A stretch of DNA of 64,000 bases from Sphingomonas astaxanthinifaciens DSM 22298 (GCF_000711715.1 NZ_JONN01000001.1:1426001-1490000), one strand, 5' to 3'. Positions 1-11,547 are shown, counted from the stretch's first letter. A program made the numbers and translations. Notes: a model not told the origin generated them from the sequence alone.

Positions 1-2387
<2,387 letters not shown>

Positions 2388-2398
2388 GGCCTTGCATT

Positions 2399-2432
2399 GT
2401 CACAATTCCATGACATTTGACAGAAATGTGAC
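2399..2432. promoter_or_regulatory. nested inverted repeats upstream of the UrcA-family gene
   Basis: Two nested dyads are visible: GTCACA at 2399-2404 with TGTGAC at 2427-2432, and ACATTT at 2413-2418 with AAATGT at 2424-2429. They lie 44 to 77 bases before the start of the UrcA-family gene and just after the ligA stop. The AT-rich composition differs from the surroundings. A promoter or operator is plausible, but no regulator can be named from sequence. Confidence 0.35.
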
Positions 2433-2475
2433 GTTATGATTTCTGGACGGTGACAACCGTTCGAGGAGATCATCC

Positions 2476-2796
2476 ATGCGCGCTTTCCTGATCGCTTCCG
2501 CCGCCCTGCTCGCCTCGACCGCGGTCAGCGCCGAGCCTGCCGGAACCCTCGTCATCAAGGCCGACCGGGTCCTCGCCGACAACCAGCGCGCCGTCGCCTA
2601 CGGGGATCTCCAGCTCGCCTCGGCCGAGGGCCGCGCGGCGCTTCGCAACCGGGTCGGCATGGCGATCGACAGCCTGTGCGATCCCAAGCGCTTCTCGGTC
2701 GCCGAGCCGACCGACGCCAACAAGTGCGCGGCGCAGGCCTGGGCCGATGTCACCCCGCGCCTCAACGAACTCAGCCCGCGCCTCGCGGCGCGCTAA
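2476..2796 (+). CDS. UrcA family secreted protein
   Basis: A 106-residue protein with a cleavable Sec signal peptide (charged M-R, a hydrophobic run to about residue 18, then an A-x-A type site before E-P-A-G). The mature part fits the UrcA family common in Caulobacterales and Sphingomonadales: a D-L-x-L-A-S-x-E-G-R-A-A-L core, a later cysteine in D-S-L-C, and a second cysteine near K-C-A-A-Q-A-W. The two cysteines could form a disulfide in the periplasm. The family function is unknown. A GAGGAG ribosome binding site lies about 8 bases before the ATG. Inverted repeats lie upstream and a strong hairpin follows, so it is probably a single-gene unit. Confidence 0.8.
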   Translation: MRAFLIASAALLASTAVSAEPAGTLVIKADRVLADNQRAVAYGDLQLASAEGRAALRNRVGMAIDSLCDPKRFSVAEPTDANKCAAQAWADVTPRLNELSPRLAAR

Positions 2797-2817
2797 GCCT
2801 CACTCCTTCGGGATCTG

Positions 2818-2850
2818 GGAGCGCCGCCCGGCACCAGCCGGCGGCGCTCC
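2818..2850. terminator. hairpin terminator between UrcA-family gene and prmA
   Basis: A perfect 11-base-pair stem (2818-2828 with 2840-2850, GC-rich) encloses a short loop that can itself pair GGC with GCC. It is followed on the plus strand by a T-rich stretch (TCTCGTTT). It sits between two convergent genes and could end transcription of both. Confidence 0.75.
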
Positions 2851-2862
2851 TCTCGTTTGGGC

Positions 2863-3741
2863 TCAGGTGCGCTCGAGCACGAGCACGCGCCACTCGCCTT
2901 GGCCGCCCTCGACCAGCCGGCAGCCCCGGCGGGTGTAGGCCTCGGTGACCGCATCGGCCTGGGTGTCGAGCAGGCCCGCGAGGAGGATGGTGCCGCCCGG
3001 CGCCGTCGCGGCGACGAAATCCTCGGCGAGTTCGATCAGCGGACCAGCGAGGATGTTGGCGATCAGGAGGTCGAAGGGCGCGCGCTCGGCCAGCGCGGGA
3101 TGGCCCATGCCGTCGGCAACGGCCAGCGCCAGTGCACCCTTCCCCTCGCCCAGCGGCACCCGGTTCAACACGGCATTGTCGCGGGTGACGTCGATGCTGA
3201 CGGGATCGATGTCGGTGGCGATGGCGAGCGCTTCGGGCCACAGCCGCATCGCCCCGAAGGCAAGCAGGCCCGTGCCGGTGCCGATGTCGGCGATATTCGA
3301 GAAGTTCCTGCCCGCGCGTTCGAGCCGGTCGAGCGCCTCGAGACAGCCCTTGGTCGTGTGGTGGTGGCCGGTCCCGAAGGCGAGCCCGGCATCGATCAGG
3401 AAGTTGATCGATCCCGGATCGGGCGCATGGGCGGGGGTATGGACGTGGAAGCGACCGGCGCGGATCGGCTCGAGCCCGGCTTGGCTGCGGGTCACCCAGT
3501 CCTCGTCCTCGAGCTGCGCGACGCTCGGCTCACCGCTCGCCAGCCGCCGCAGCACCGCAAGGTCGGCCTCGCCGGGCTCTTCTTCGAAATAGGCATGGAT
3601 CACCCACTCGTCGGGGCGATCTTCGTCGGGCTCGTCGGCGACGATCACCGGCGGATTGGGATGATCGGGAAAGGGATCGTCCATCGCGCCGATCGCCTCG
3701 CCCTCGGCGCGATTGCAGGGAATGGTGACGCGCCAGCTCAC
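2863..3741 (-). CDS. prmA: ribosomal protein L11 methyltransferase PrmA
   Basis: SAM-dependent enzyme that trimethylates ribosomal protein L11 in the cytosol. The Rossmann-type core carries motif I D-I-G-T-G-T-G-L-L, an acidic residue at the end of strand 2 in A-T-D-I-D-P, and the family signature A-N-I-L-A-G-P-L that replaces the usual NPPY. Length (292 residues) is normal. The start is GTG at 3741, whose bases overlap the stop of the upstream metallo-beta-lactamase gene (GTGA), so the genes are probably cotranscribed and coupled. The two functions are unrelated. Confidence 0.93.
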   Translation of the reverse strand: MSWRVTIPCNRAEGEAIGAMDDPFPDHPNPPVIVADEPDEDRPDEWVIHAYFEEEPGEADLAVLRRLASGEPSVAQLEDEDWVTRSQAGLEPIRAGRFHVHTPAHAPDPGSINFLIDAGLAFGTGHHHTTKGCLEALDRLERAGRNFSNIADIGTGTGLLAFGAMRLWPEALAIATDIDPVSIDVTRDNAVLNRVPLGEGKGALALAVADGMGHPALAERAPFDLLIANILAGPLIELAEDFVAATAPGGTILLAGLLDTQADAVTEAYTRRGCRLVEGGQGEWRVLVLERT

Positions 3742-4646
3742 TTGGTGGCTTCCTTCGCAAGCCGCTCGTCGAGTTGCCGGGTCTTGGCGGCGGCATAGTC
3801 GGCGCAGCCCTTGGGATCGAACAGTGGCGCGGTCCCGGCAAAGCGCGCGGCCATGTTGCTCGCGGAAGGGTGCGGGGTCAGCAGGATGTCGCAGTCGAGC
3901 GCGGCGACCTTGGCGATGCTCGACCGGAAGGCGGCGACGAGCTCGGGGTGATCGGTGAAGCGATAGTCGTCGCGACTGACCGGGCTGAGGCTGTCGGCGA
4001 AGACGAAGCTCCGGCAGACCCCGCCGTCGCAGCTCACCCAGCTCCAGCTAAGCGCTCCGGCGGTGTGGCCGGGGGTCGCGTGGGCGGTGAGCTGGATCGC
4101 ACCCACCCGCACCGTGTCGCCGTCTTTCACCGTCCGCGCGACGGGGACCCGCGGCACGGGATCGATGACGCCGCGCTGGGGATCGTCATCGGCGACCAGC
4201 CCGGTCCGAAAGGCGGCCGCGGCGGCAGCCGAGGCGATGACCTCGCCCCCGGTCAGCTGCTGCATCCGCGCCATGCCGCCCACATGGTCGACATGCTCGT
4301 GGCTGTGGAGGATGTATTTCACGTCGCCCATCTGGAAGCCCAACCGGCGGATATTGGCGGCGACGAGGTCCGCCCCCTTCTCAGTCCCGGTATCGATCAG
4401 GATGTCGCCATCCTTGTCGGTGATCAGGATCGCGGCGATCCCGCAGGTCCCGACATAATAAGTGTTTCCGTGGAGGCGGATCGGGGGCGCGGGCTTGTCC
4501 CAGTCGTCGCTGCCGCGACAGACGCGCGCGAAGGCCGGGCCCGCGACCGCGATCGGGGCGGGCAATTTCTCGACCGGCTTTGCCCCGCCGAGCGGAATGG
4601 TGATCTGCGCCGCCGCCAGCGCCACGAGCACGGTCTTAGCGAACAT
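3738..4646 (-). CDS. subclass B3 metallo-beta-lactamase
   Basis: A predicted periplasmic zinc enzyme that hydrolyses beta-lactams. The metallo-beta-lactamase motif H-E-H-V-D-H-V-G-G is intact (His116, His118, Asp120 and His121 in standard numbering), the third ligand is in P-G-H-T-A-G, and a later T-P-H-P supplies the last histidine. Lack of the B1 cysteine and presence of Asp-His at 120-121 fit subclass B3. An N-terminal signal peptide (M-F-A-K-T-V-L-V-A-L) supports the ATG at 4646, preceded by GGAG at good spacing. The longer open frame upstream would lie inside the SDR gene. Final length is 302 residues. It lies between an SDR and prmA with short overlaps. Substrate range cannot be read from sequence. 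Confidence 0.9.
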   Translation of the reverse strand: MFAKTVLVALAAAQITIPLGGAKPVEKLPAPIAVAGPAFARVCRGSDDWDKPAPPIRLHGNTYYVGTCGIAAILITDKDGDILIDTGTEKGADLVAANIRRLGFQMGDVKYILHSHEHVDHVGGMARMQQLTGGEVIASAAAAAAFRTGLVADDDPQRGVIDPVPRVPVARTVKDGDTVRVGAIQLTAHATPGHTAGALSWSWVSCDGGVCRSFVFADSLSPVSRDDYRFTDHPELVAAFRSSIAKVAALDCDILLTPHPSASNMAARFAGTAPLFDPKGCADYAAAKTRQLDERLAKEATK

Positions 4647-5334
4647 AGCTGGCTCCATTGACGTCGATGACGCTGCCGGTCGCGCTGGCGGGCGCGTCGG
4701 TCGCCAGCCAGCGGATCGTCTCGCCCACCTCGGCCGCGCTCGCAACCCGGCCGAGAGGGATGTCGGCAAGGATCTTCTGGCCGCCGCGGCTGGCGAGATA
4801 TTCCTCGGTCATCTCGGTCACGGTGAAACCGGGCGCGACCGCGAAAGCGAAAATGCCCTCGGCCGCATAGCCGCGCGCGATGGTCTTGGTGACCGCGACC
4901 AGCGCTGCCTTGGACGCCGCATAATGCCAGTGCTGGGGCGAATCGCCGCGATAGCCCGCCCGACTGACGACATTGACGATCCGGCCCCCGCCATGTTCGC
5001 GGAAATGGGCGATGGCGCGCTGGCTGAGGTCGGCCGCGGCCTGGAGATTGACCTGCATGGTGCGGGCCCAGGCGGCCTGCCATGTGGACTCGGCGGCGTC
5101 GTCGGCGATCGCCTCGTAGATGCCGGCATTGTTGATCAGCACCTCGATCCGGCCGAGCCGTTCGACCGCCTCGGTCCAGCAGCGCGACGCCGCGGCCGGG
5201 TCGGCGAAATCGGCGGCGACGAGTCCGTCACCGCCCCTGGTGGAGGTGCCGAGGACCTTGTGCCCAGCGGCGATCAGGGCGTCATGCGCCGCCTTGCCGA
5301 TCCCCCGGCTCGCGCCGGTCAGAAGAATGTTCAT
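4636..5334 (-). CDS. SDR family oxidoreductase
   Basis: Short-chain dehydrogenase/reductase with the Rossmann cofactor motif T-G-A-S-R-G-I-G at the N-terminus, N-N-A-G in the middle, and a catalytic Ser-Tyr-Lys set (S in N-V-V-S-R, then Y-A-A-S-K). Length of 232 residues is typical. It resembles FabG-like 3-oxoacyl reductases but the substrate cannot be assigned. The ATG at 5334 begins directly before the Rossmann strand. No good ribosome site precedes it, and an upstream in-frame TTG at 5370 is an alternative. Its 3' end overlaps the metallo-beta-lactamase start by 11 bases. Confidence 0.88.
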   Translation of the reverse strand: MNILLTGASRGIGKAAHDALIAAGHKVLGTSTRGGDGLVAADFADPAAASRCWTEAVERLGRIEVLINNAGIYEAIADDAAESTWQAAWARTMQVNLQAAADLSQRAIAHFREHGGGRIVNVVSRAGYRGDSPQHWHYAASKAALVAVTKTIARGYAAEGIFAFAVAPGFTVTEMTEEYLASRGGQKILADIPLGRVASAAEVGETIRWLATDAPASATGSVIDVNGASYVR

Positions 5335-5388
5335 GGGGGTGGCTGTGTCACCACCTCCAGATGCACGCAACAGCTCGTTGTCGCGCGT

Positions 5389-6714
5389 TTACGCCGCGAA
5401 CTTGGCGATGAACTCGGCCGTCGCGCTCTTGAATTCGCCGATCTGCTCGGAGAAGCGACCGAAGCCCTGCTCGACCCCGTCGATGTCGCGGGCGACATTC
5501 TCGGTGTCGGTGCGGATCGCCGCGATGGTCGAGCTCATCGAGTCGGCGGCGAGCGCGGTCTCGTCGACCGCGGCGGTAATCATGGTGACGGTCTGCGCCT
5601 GCAGTTCCATCGCCTGGCGGATGCGGTCGGCGCTGGTCTGCACCTCCTCCACCGTGCCCTGGATCGAGCTGTTGGCATCGACCGTCTGGCGCGTCGCCGC
5701 GGTGATCGCCGAGATCTTGGCGGTGATGTCGTCGGTCGCACGCGCCGTCTGGCTGGCGAGGCTCTTCACTTCCTGTGCGACCACCGCGAAGCCGCGGCCG
5801 GCATCGCCCGCGCGCGCCGCCTCGATGGTGGCGTTCAAGGCCAGGAGGTTGGTCTGGCCGGCAATGTCGCGGATCAGGCCGAGGATCGATTCGATCGCCT
5901 CGACATGGGCGGAAAGGGCCTGGCTAACCTTGACCGCCTGGCTCGCCTGGTCGCCAGCGCGGCTGGCGACGTCGGCGGCGGTCTCGACTTCCGAACGGGC
6001 GTCTTCGATCGCGCGGATGAGCCCGGCGGCCGTATGCGCGGCCTCGCGCATCGCCACGGCGGACTGCTCGGCGGCGGCGGCGACTTCGCTGGTCTTGCCG
6101 AGCATGCCGCGGGTAGCGGCGGCGGTAGCGCTGGCCTGGCCGCGCAGCATGTCGCTGTCGCTCGACGCGCGGGCGACGCTGGCGACCACCCGGCGGTTGA
6201 ACTCCTCCGCCTTGGCCTGGCGCTCCTTGTCGTGGCTCTGCTGCTGCCAGTGGATGGCGTGGGCGACGAACACGTCGATCTCGACCATGTTCATCTCGTG
6301 AATGGTGCGCGCGGCGGCGGCCCGCTCGTCGCTGTCGGTGAAGGTCTCGCGCATCGCGGTGGTCAGCGCCTCGGCCTCGCCCGAGAGGCCCGCCAGCAGC
6401 GTCGTCAGCGAGACGTTGGCGGCCATCGCGTCCTCGACATAGCCGCGGGCGGTGTTGACCCAGCCATTTTCGGTCAGCCGGAGGAACTTGTTGCGCAGGT
6501 AGGGCAGGATCCGCTCGACCAGTTGCTCGAGCTTGGCGTCGCCGAACGCCTGCTGGTCGCCGCCATGCTCGCGATAGCGCTGCCAGAACTTGCGGGCGAT
6601 GTCGCGCTCATGGCCCTGGACCGAGCTCCACAAGGCGGCGGCGCGGGCCGGAAGGTCACCGGCGGGATCGAAGGCCCGGAGGCGGCGCTGGTGCGTGGCT
6701 TCGGTAGCGGGCAT
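5389..6714 (-). CDS. cytosolic methyl-accepting chemotaxis protein
   Basis: The C-terminal half is a standard chemoreceptor signalling domain: the hairpin tip [12 protein letters not shown] followed by [12 protein letters not shown] and V-A-x-E-V, flanked by long alanine-rich coiled-coil helices with Glu/Gln pairs typical of methylation sites. No transmembrane segment is visible, so it should be cytosolic. The N-terminal 180 residues are helical and resemble the size and position of a protoglobin-type sensor, but I see no clear haem-ligating histidine. The ATG at 6714 has GGGAG 11 bases upstream; an earlier in-frame start at 6771 is possible. The CheA, CheW and flagellar genes are not in the window. 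Confidence 0.88.
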   Translation of the reverse strand: MPATEATHQRRLRAFDPAGDLPARAAALWSSVQGHERDIARKFWQRYREHGGDQQAFGDAKLEQLVERILPYLRNKFLRLTENGWVNTARGYVEDAMAANVSLTTLLAGLSGEAEALTTAMRETFTDSDERAAAARTIHEMNMVEIDVFVAHAIHWQQQSHDKERQAKAEEFNRRVVASVARASSDSDMLRGQASATAAATRGMLGKTSEVAAAAEQSAVAMREAAHTAAGLIRAIEDARSEVETAADVASRAGDQASQAVKVSQALSAHVEAIESILGLIRDIAGQTNLLALNATIEAARAGDAGRGFAVVAQEVKSLASQTARATDDITAKISAITAATRQTVDANSSIQGTVEEVQTSADRIRQAMELQAQTVTMITAAVDETALAADSMSSTIAAIRTDTENVARDIDGVEQGFGRFSEQIGEFKSATAEFIAKFAA

Positions 6715-6774
6715 CGTCAACTCTACTCCCAATCCGCGGTTTGCGTGGTCTGGAGCTTGACTAGTCGCCATTGG

Positions 6775-6789
6775 TTAAGAGCCGGTTAG
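6775..6789. promoter_or_regulatory. candidate CtrA-type site
   Basis: TTAA, seven bases, then TTAG: one mismatch from the alphaproteobacterial CtrA consensus TTAA-N7-TTAA. It sits 61 bases before the chemoreceptor start (minus strand) and 104 before sdhC. Chemotaxis genes are often under CtrA in this class, which makes the chemoreceptor the likelier target. A single near-match could arise by chance. Confidence 0.3.
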
Positions 6790-6892
6790 GCCGAACGGCC
6801 GTGCCGCTTCGCCTTGCCTCGCAAAGCCGCGCGTCCTAGGTGCAGCGCACACATCCACCTGCCGTCCCAAGCCGGAGCAATCGAAGGGTCTC

Positions 6893-7303
6893 ATGGCGCG
6901 CAACACAGCAAGGCCGCTTTCGCCGCACCTCACCATCTGGAAGTGGGGGCCGCACATGGTCGTCTCCATCCTCCACCGCGCGACCGGCGTCGCGCTGACC
7001 ATCGGCGGGCTGATCCTGCTGACCTGGTGGCTGCTCGCGCTGTCGGGCGGGACCGAGGCCTATGCGACCTTCGCGGGCTTCCTCGGCTGGAAGGCCGGGC
7101 CGGTTCCGCTGATCCAGCTCGGCCTGGTCGCGCTGACCTGGGCCTTCTTCCAGCACACGCTGTCGGGCATTCGCCACCTCGTCATGGACACTGGCGCGGG
7201 CTTCGAGCTCAAGACCAACCGGACCATGGCCTATGCGACCATCGTCGGTTCGCTGCTGCTGACCGCGCTCTTCTGGGCCCTCCTGCTGGGGAAGGGCGCA
7301 TGA
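6893..7303 (+). CDS. sdhC: succinate dehydrogenase cytochrome b556 subunit SdhC
   Basis: Membrane anchor of respiratory complex II. The 136-residue protein begins with R-P-L-S-P-H-L and S-I-L-H-R-A-T-G, the classic quinone-site segment with conserved Ser and Arg, and has three membrane helices. The haem-ligating histidine is in S-G-I-R-H-L-V-M-D. An AAGG ribosome site precedes the ATG. The stop overlaps the sdhD start (ATGA). First gene of the sdhCDA operon; the shared 179-base gap to the chemoreceptor must carry the promoter. Confidence 0.95.
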   Translation: MARNTARPLSPHLTIWKWGPHMVVSILHRATGVALTIGGLILLTWWLLALSGGTEAYATFAGFLGWKAGPVPLIQLGLVALTWAFFQHTLSGIRHLVMDTGAGFELKTNRTMAYATIVGSLLLTALFWALLLGKGA

Positions 7304-7731
7304 CCGGTCCCAAGAATCTCGGGCGCCACGAGCGCAATGCCGTTCCCGAGGGCAAGACGCCGCTCGGCCGGGTCCGCGGGCTCGGCTCGGCGCACCACGG
7401 CGGCGAGCACTGGATCAAGGAGCGCGTCTCTTCGGCCGCTTTGCTACTGCTCGGCAGCTGGTTCCTCGTTTCGCTGCTGCTGCTGCCGGACCTGTCGCCC
7501 TCGACCCTCGCCGCCTGGCTGTCGGGCCCGTTCGGCTTCGTGCCGATGGCGCTCCTCGTGTATCTCAGCTTCGAGCACAGCCTCGAGGGCGTGAAGGTCA
7601 TCGTCGACGACTATCAGGGTGACGAGGGCGGTCGCCTGACCTGGCACGTCGTCAGCCTCTTCCTCCATGTCGGGGCCGGCGCGCTCGCGCTGTTCGCCCT
7701 CGCCCGTCTCGCTTTCGGAGCCGCTTCCTGA
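7300..7731 (+). CDS. sdhD: succinate dehydrogenase membrane anchor SdhD
   Basis: Second membrane subunit of complex II, 143 residues, with three hydrophobic segments. The motif [13 protein letters not shown] matches the SdhD signature in which His ligates haem and Asp-Tyr contributes to the quinone site. The ATG at 7300 overlaps the sdhC stop. The frame is open further upstream, but that part would lie inside sdhC. The stop overlaps the sdhA start (TGATG). Confidence 0.93.
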   Translation: MTGPKNLGRHERNAVPEGKTPLGRVRGLGSAHHGGEHWIKERVSSAALLLLGSWFLVSLLLLPDLSPSTLAAWLSGPFGFVPMALLVYLSFEHSLEGVKVIVDDYQGDEGGRLTWHVVSLFLHVGAGALALFALARLAFGAAS

Positions 7732-9533
7732 TGTCTGCCGCCTACCAGATTATCGACCATGTCTACGACGTCGTGGTGGTGGGCGCCGGCGGCGCGGGCC
7801 TGCGCGCCACCATGGGTGCCGCCGAAAAGGGCCTCAAGACCGCCTGCGTCACCAAGGTCTTCCCGACCCGCAGCCACACCGTTGCCGCGCAGGGCGGCAT
7901 CGCGGCAAGCCTCGGCAACATGGGTCCGGACCACTGGACCTGGCACATGTACGACACCGTCAAGGGCTCCGACTGGCTCGGCGACCAGGACGCGATCGAG
8001 TATCTGACCCGCGAGGCCCCGGCCGCGGTCTATGAACTAGAGCATGCCGGCATGCCGTTCAGCCGGACCGAGGACGGGCGCATCTATCAGCGCGCCTTCG
8101 GCGGCATGACCCAGAACATGGGCGAGGGGCCCGCCGCGCAGCGCACCTGTGCCGCCGCCGACCGCACCGGCCACGCGATGCTGCACACGCTCTACCAGCA
8201 GAGCCTGCGCTACGACGCCGACTTCTTCGTCGAATATTTCGCCCTCGACCTCATCATGGAGGGGGGCGAGTGCCGCGGCCTCGTCGCCCTGTGCATGGAA
8301 GACGGGTCGATCCACCGCTTCCGCAGCCAGGCCGTGGTGCTCGCGACCGGCGGCTATGGTCGCTGCTATTTCTCGGCGACCAGCGCCCACACCTGCACCG
8401 GCGACGGCAATGCGATGGTGCTTCGCGCCGGCCTGCCGCTCCAGGACATGGAATTCGTCCAGTTCCACCCGACCGGCATCTACGGCGCCGGCGTCCTCAT
8501 CACCGAGGGCGCGCGCGGCGAAGGCGGCTATCTCACCAATTCCGAAGGTGAGCGCTTCATGGAGCGCTATGCGCCGAGCGCGAAGGATCTTGCCAGCCGC
8601 GACGTCGTCAGCCGCTCGATGGCGATGGAGATCCGCGAGGGCCGCGGCGTCGGCAAGGAAAAGGACCATATCTTCCTTCACCTCGACCACATCGACCCGA
8701 AGATCCTCGCCGAGCGCCTGCCGGGCATCACCGAGACCGCCAAGATCTTCGCCGGCGTCGACCTGACCCGCGAGCCGATCCCGGTCACCCCGACCGTCCA
8801 CTACAACATGGGCGGCATTCCGACGAACTATCATGGCGAAGTCGTCACCCTGAAGGACGGCAATCCGGACAGCATCGTCCCCGGCCTGTTCGCGGTCGGC
8901 GAAGCGGCCTGCGTTTCCGTCCACGGCGCCAATCGCCTCGGCTCGAACAGCCTGATCGACCTCGTGGTGTTCGGCCGCGCGGCCGGGCTTCGCCTCGGCG
9001 AGATCCTCAAACCCGGGGCCGCGCAGAAGCCGCTTCCGGCTGACAGCGCCGAGCTGTCGCTCGGACGGCTCGACCACTTCCGCCATGCCGAGGGCAGCAC
9101 CCCGACCGCGCAGATCCGGCTCGCGATGCAGCGCACGATGCAGGCCGATTGCGCCGTCTTCCGGACCGAACGCACGCTTGCCGAGGGCGTGGAGAAGATC
9201 GACGCCATCTATCGCAACCTCGCCGACGTCCGGGTCACCGATCGCAGCCTCGTTTGGAACACCGACCTCGTGGAGACGCTCGAGCTCGACAACATGGCCG
9301 CCCAGGCGCTCGTCACCATGCACAGCGCCGCGAACCGCAAGGAAAGCCGCGGCGCGCACATGCATGAGGACTTCCCCGATCGCGACGACGCGAACTGGAT
9401 GAAGCACACCGTCGCCTGGTTCGACGGCTGGGGCGGCAAGGGCGGCAACGTCCGGCTCGATTACCGCCCGGTCCACGATTACACGCTCACCGACGAGATC
9501 AGCTACATCAAGCCCAAGGCCCGCGTGTACTGA
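7731..9533 (+). CDS. sdhA: succinate dehydrogenase flavoprotein subunit SdhA
   Basis: Catalytic flavoprotein that oxidises succinate to fumarate. The 600-residue protein has the FAD-binding dinucleotide fold [10 protein letters not shown], the covalent flavin histidine in [10 protein letters not shown], the substrate-site H-P-T-G, the active-site arginine region around R-E, and N-R-L-G-S-N-S-L late in the chain. It is coupled to sdhD by overlap. The usual next gene, sdhB (iron-sulfur subunit), does not follow; the convergent kup gene lies 38 bases downstream. Confidence 0.97.
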   Translation: MSAAYQIIDHVYDVVVVGAGGAGLRATMGAAEKGLKTACVTKVFPTRSHTVAAQGGIAASLGNMGPDHWTWHMYDTVKGSDWLGDQDAIEYLTREAPAAVYELEHAGMPFSRTEDGRIYQRAFGGMTQNMGEGPAAQRTCAAADRTGHAMLHTLYQQSLRYDADFFVEYFALDLIMEGGECRGLVALCMEDGSIHRFRSQAVVLATGGYGRCYFSATSAHTCTGDGNAMVLRAGLPLQDMEFVQFHPTGIYGAGVLITEGARGEGGYLTNSEGERFMERYAPSAKDLASRDVVSRSMAMEIREGRGVGKEKDHIFLHLDHIDPKILAERLPGITETAKIFAGVDLTREPIPVTPTVHYNMGGIPTNYHGEVVTLKDGNPDSIVPGLFAVGEAACVSVHGANRLGSNSLIDLVVFGRAAGLRLGEILKPGAAQKPLPADSAELSLGRLDHFRHAEGSTPTAQIRLAMQRTMQADCAVFRTERTLAEGVEKIDAIYRNLADVRVTDRSLVWNTDLVETLELDNMAAQALVTMHSAANRKESRGAHMHEDFPDRDDANWMKHTVAWFDGWGGKGGNVRLDYRPVHDYTLTDEISYIKPKARVY

Positions 9534-9544
9534 TCAGGCCCTGA

Positions 9545-9569
9545 CCTCCCGTCGCCGTCCGGCGGGAGG
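9545..9569. terminator. hairpin between sdhA and kup
   Basis: CCTCCCGTC pairs with GGCGGGAGG (nine pairs including one G-T) around a 7-base loop. It sits in the 37-base gap between the convergent sdhA and kup genes, ending one base before the kup stop codon. No clear T tract follows on either strand, so efficiency is uncertain. Confidence 0.55.
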
Positions 9570-9570
9570 A

Positions 9571-11496
9571 TCAGATCCGCAGCTGGCTGCCGAGTTCGAT
9601 CACGCGGTTGGTCGGCAGCTTGAAGAACTCCATCGCGCTCTCGCTGTTCTTCATCATCCACGCGAACAGGCGTTCGCGCCACAGCGCCATCCCCGCTTCC
9701 TCGCGCGTTGCCACCAGCTTCTGGCGGCCGAGGAAGAAGCTCGTGTTCATCATGCTGAAGGGCGCGCCGCACTGGGTGATGCGGGCAAGGTCGGCGGGGA
9801 CGTCGACCTCTTCCATGAAACCATAGTGGAGGATCACCCGGAAGAACCCGGATTCGGCCGGATGGATCTCGAGCCGCTTCTCGGGCGCGACATGGGGCAC
9901 GTCCTCGACCTTGACGTTGAGGATTAGCACCCGCTCGTGGAGCACCTGGTTGTGCTTGAGGTTGTGGAGCAGCGCCGAGGGCACGGAATCGGCCGAGGTC
10001 GAGAGAAACACCGCGGTCCCCTTCACCCGGTGAACGCTCTTCGCCGACTTGGTGAAGACCGCCAGCGGTAGCGCGTCAGCCGCCAGTCGCTTGCGCATCA
10101 GCGCGCGGCCGGTCGCCCAGGTCGTCAGCACGGTGAAGATGACCGCCGCGACGCACAGCGGGAACCAGCCACCGTCGAGGATCTTGGTCACGTTCGAGGC
10201 GAAGAAGATCGCGTCGACCACCGCGAACAGGCCGATCACCAGGCACGACAGCCAGCGATTCCACCTCCACACCTGGAAGATGAGCACGGCCAGCATTGCG
10301 GTGGTGATGAGCATCGTGCCGCTGACCGAGATGCCGTAGGCGGCGGCGAGCGCGGTCGATTCCTTGAACCCGATCACCAGCAGAAGGACCATGACGAGCA
10401 GGGTCCAGTTGACCGCGGGAATGTATATCTGCCCGGCGGCGCGGGCGCTGGTGTGCTTGGTATGCAGCCGCGGGAGGAAACCCAGCTGGACTGCCTGGTG
10501 GGTGACGCTGAACGCGCCCGAAATCACCGCCTGGCTGGCGATGATGGTCGCTGCGGTCGCGATCAGCACCATCGGCAGGCGGGCCCACTCGGGGGCCATG
10601 TAGAAGAAGGGATTGGTGGCGGTCTCGGGATGGCCGAGCAGCAGCGCCCCCTGCCCCATGTAATTCAGCATCAGGCACGGATAGACGAGCGTCAGCCACG
10701 ACAAAGCGATCGGCCGCCGCCCGAAATGGCCCATGTCGGCGTAGAGCGTCTCGGCGCCGGTCACCGCGAGGAAGACCGAGCCCATGGCAAGGAAGGCCAG
10801 CCTGGGATCGTAGAGAAAGAAGGCCAGCGCATGATGCGGGCTGAGCGCGCCGAGGATCTGCGGCTGGTCGATGATGTTGGCGATGCCAAGTGCCGCCAGC
10901 GCCGCGAAATAGACCAGCACCACCGGCCCGAACAGCAGGCCGACCCGCGCGGTGCCGTAGGACTGGACGAAGAACAGGCCGATCAGGATGACGATCGCGA
11001 TCGGCACCACCAAAGGCGCGAATCCCTGGTTGACCACTGCCAGCCCCTCGACCGCGGACAGGACCGAGATGGCGGGCGTGATCATCGCGTCGCCGTAGAA
11101 GAGTGCCGTGGCGAGGACGCCGAGCGTCACCAGCGCCGCGGTCCACCGCTTCTCGCCCAGCGTTCGAGAGATAAGCGCCAGCAGCGCGAACGACCCGCCC
11201 TCGCCCTTGTTGTCGGCGCGCATCGCCACGAACACATATTTGGCGGTGACGACCAGCATCAGCGACCAGAAGACGAGGCTGATCACCCCGAAGATGTGGA
11301 CGGGATCGACCGCCAGCGGGTGCGCGCCGACGAAGGTCTCCTTCATCGCGTAGAGCGGCGAAGTCCCGATATCGCCATAGACGATCCCGACCGCGCCCAG
11401 CATGAGTGCCGGAAGCGAATGGCTGCGATGCTGGTCGGCGCCACCGTCCGCGGCGGGGGAAGCGACGGGCACGGGCTTGGAGACGGTGATGGCCAT
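9571..11496 (-). CDS. kup: low-affinity potassium transporter Kup
   Basis: Proton-coupled potassium uptake protein of the inner membrane, 641 residues. The N-terminal core has G-I-V-Y-G-D-I-G-T-S-P-L-Y, the best conserved KUP/HAK/KT signature, followed by about twelve membrane helices (A-L-F-Y-G-D-A-M-I-T-P-A in an early one and G-A-E-T-L-Y-A-D-M-G-H-F in a middle one) and a soluble C-terminal domain of about 150 residues. The ATG at 11496 is 57 bases from the divergent start of a KdpD/KdpE-like membrane regulator. This shared promoter region suggests that the regulator controls kup, which is inference. Confidence 0.95.
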   Translation of the reverse strand: MAITVSKPVPVASPAADGGADQHRSHSLPALMLGAVGIVYGDIGTSPLYAMKETFVGAHPLAVDPVHIFGVISLVFWSLMLVVTAKYVFVAMRADNKGEGGSFALLALISRTLGEKRWTAALVTLGVLATALFYGDAMITPAISVLSAVEGLAVVNQGFAPLVVPIAIVILIGLFFVQSYGTARVGLLFGPVVLVYFAALAALGIANIIDQPQILGALSPHHALAFFLYDPRLAFLAMGSVFLAVTGAETLYADMGHFGRRPIALSWLTLVYPCLMLNYMGQGALLLGHPETATNPFFYMAPEWARLPMVLIATAATIIASQAVISGAFSVTHQAVQLGFLPRLHTKHTSARAAGQIYIPAVNWTLLVMVLLLVIGFKESTALAAAYGISVSGTMLITTAMLAVLIFQVWRWNRWLSCLVIGLFAVVDAIFFASNVTKILDGGWFPLCVAAVIFTVLTTWATGRALMRKRLAADALPLAVFTKSAKSVHRVKGTAVFLSTSADSVPSALLHNLKHNQVLHERVLILNVKVEDVPHVAPEKRLEIHPAESGFFRVILHYGFMEEVDVPADLARITQCGAPFSMMNTSFFLGRQKLVATREEAGMALWRERLFAWMMKNSESAMEFFKLPTNRVIELGSQLRI

Positions 11497-11531
11497 CGCC
11501 GGCAGATGGGCGCGGGCCGCATTAAGTTTCC

Positions 11532-11547
11532 ATGTGGATTATATGTG
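11532..11547. promoter_or_regulatory. candidate OmpR/PhoB-type direct repeat in the kup/regulator gap
   Basis: ATGTG occurs at 11532-11536 and again at 11543-11547, an 11-base period, inside an unusually AT-rich stretch of the 57-base divergent gap. Winged-helix regulators of the OmpR/PhoB family commonly bind direct repeats with this one-turn spacing. The neighbouring regulator carries such a domain, so this is a plausible operator. The repeat is only five bases long. Confidence 0.35.

Noticed and set aside
4462..6789. A 775-codon plus-strand frame across the SDR and chemoreceptor genes
   Set aside because: It covers two genes with clear motifs on the other strand and its product is repetitive in Gly, Ala and Arg.
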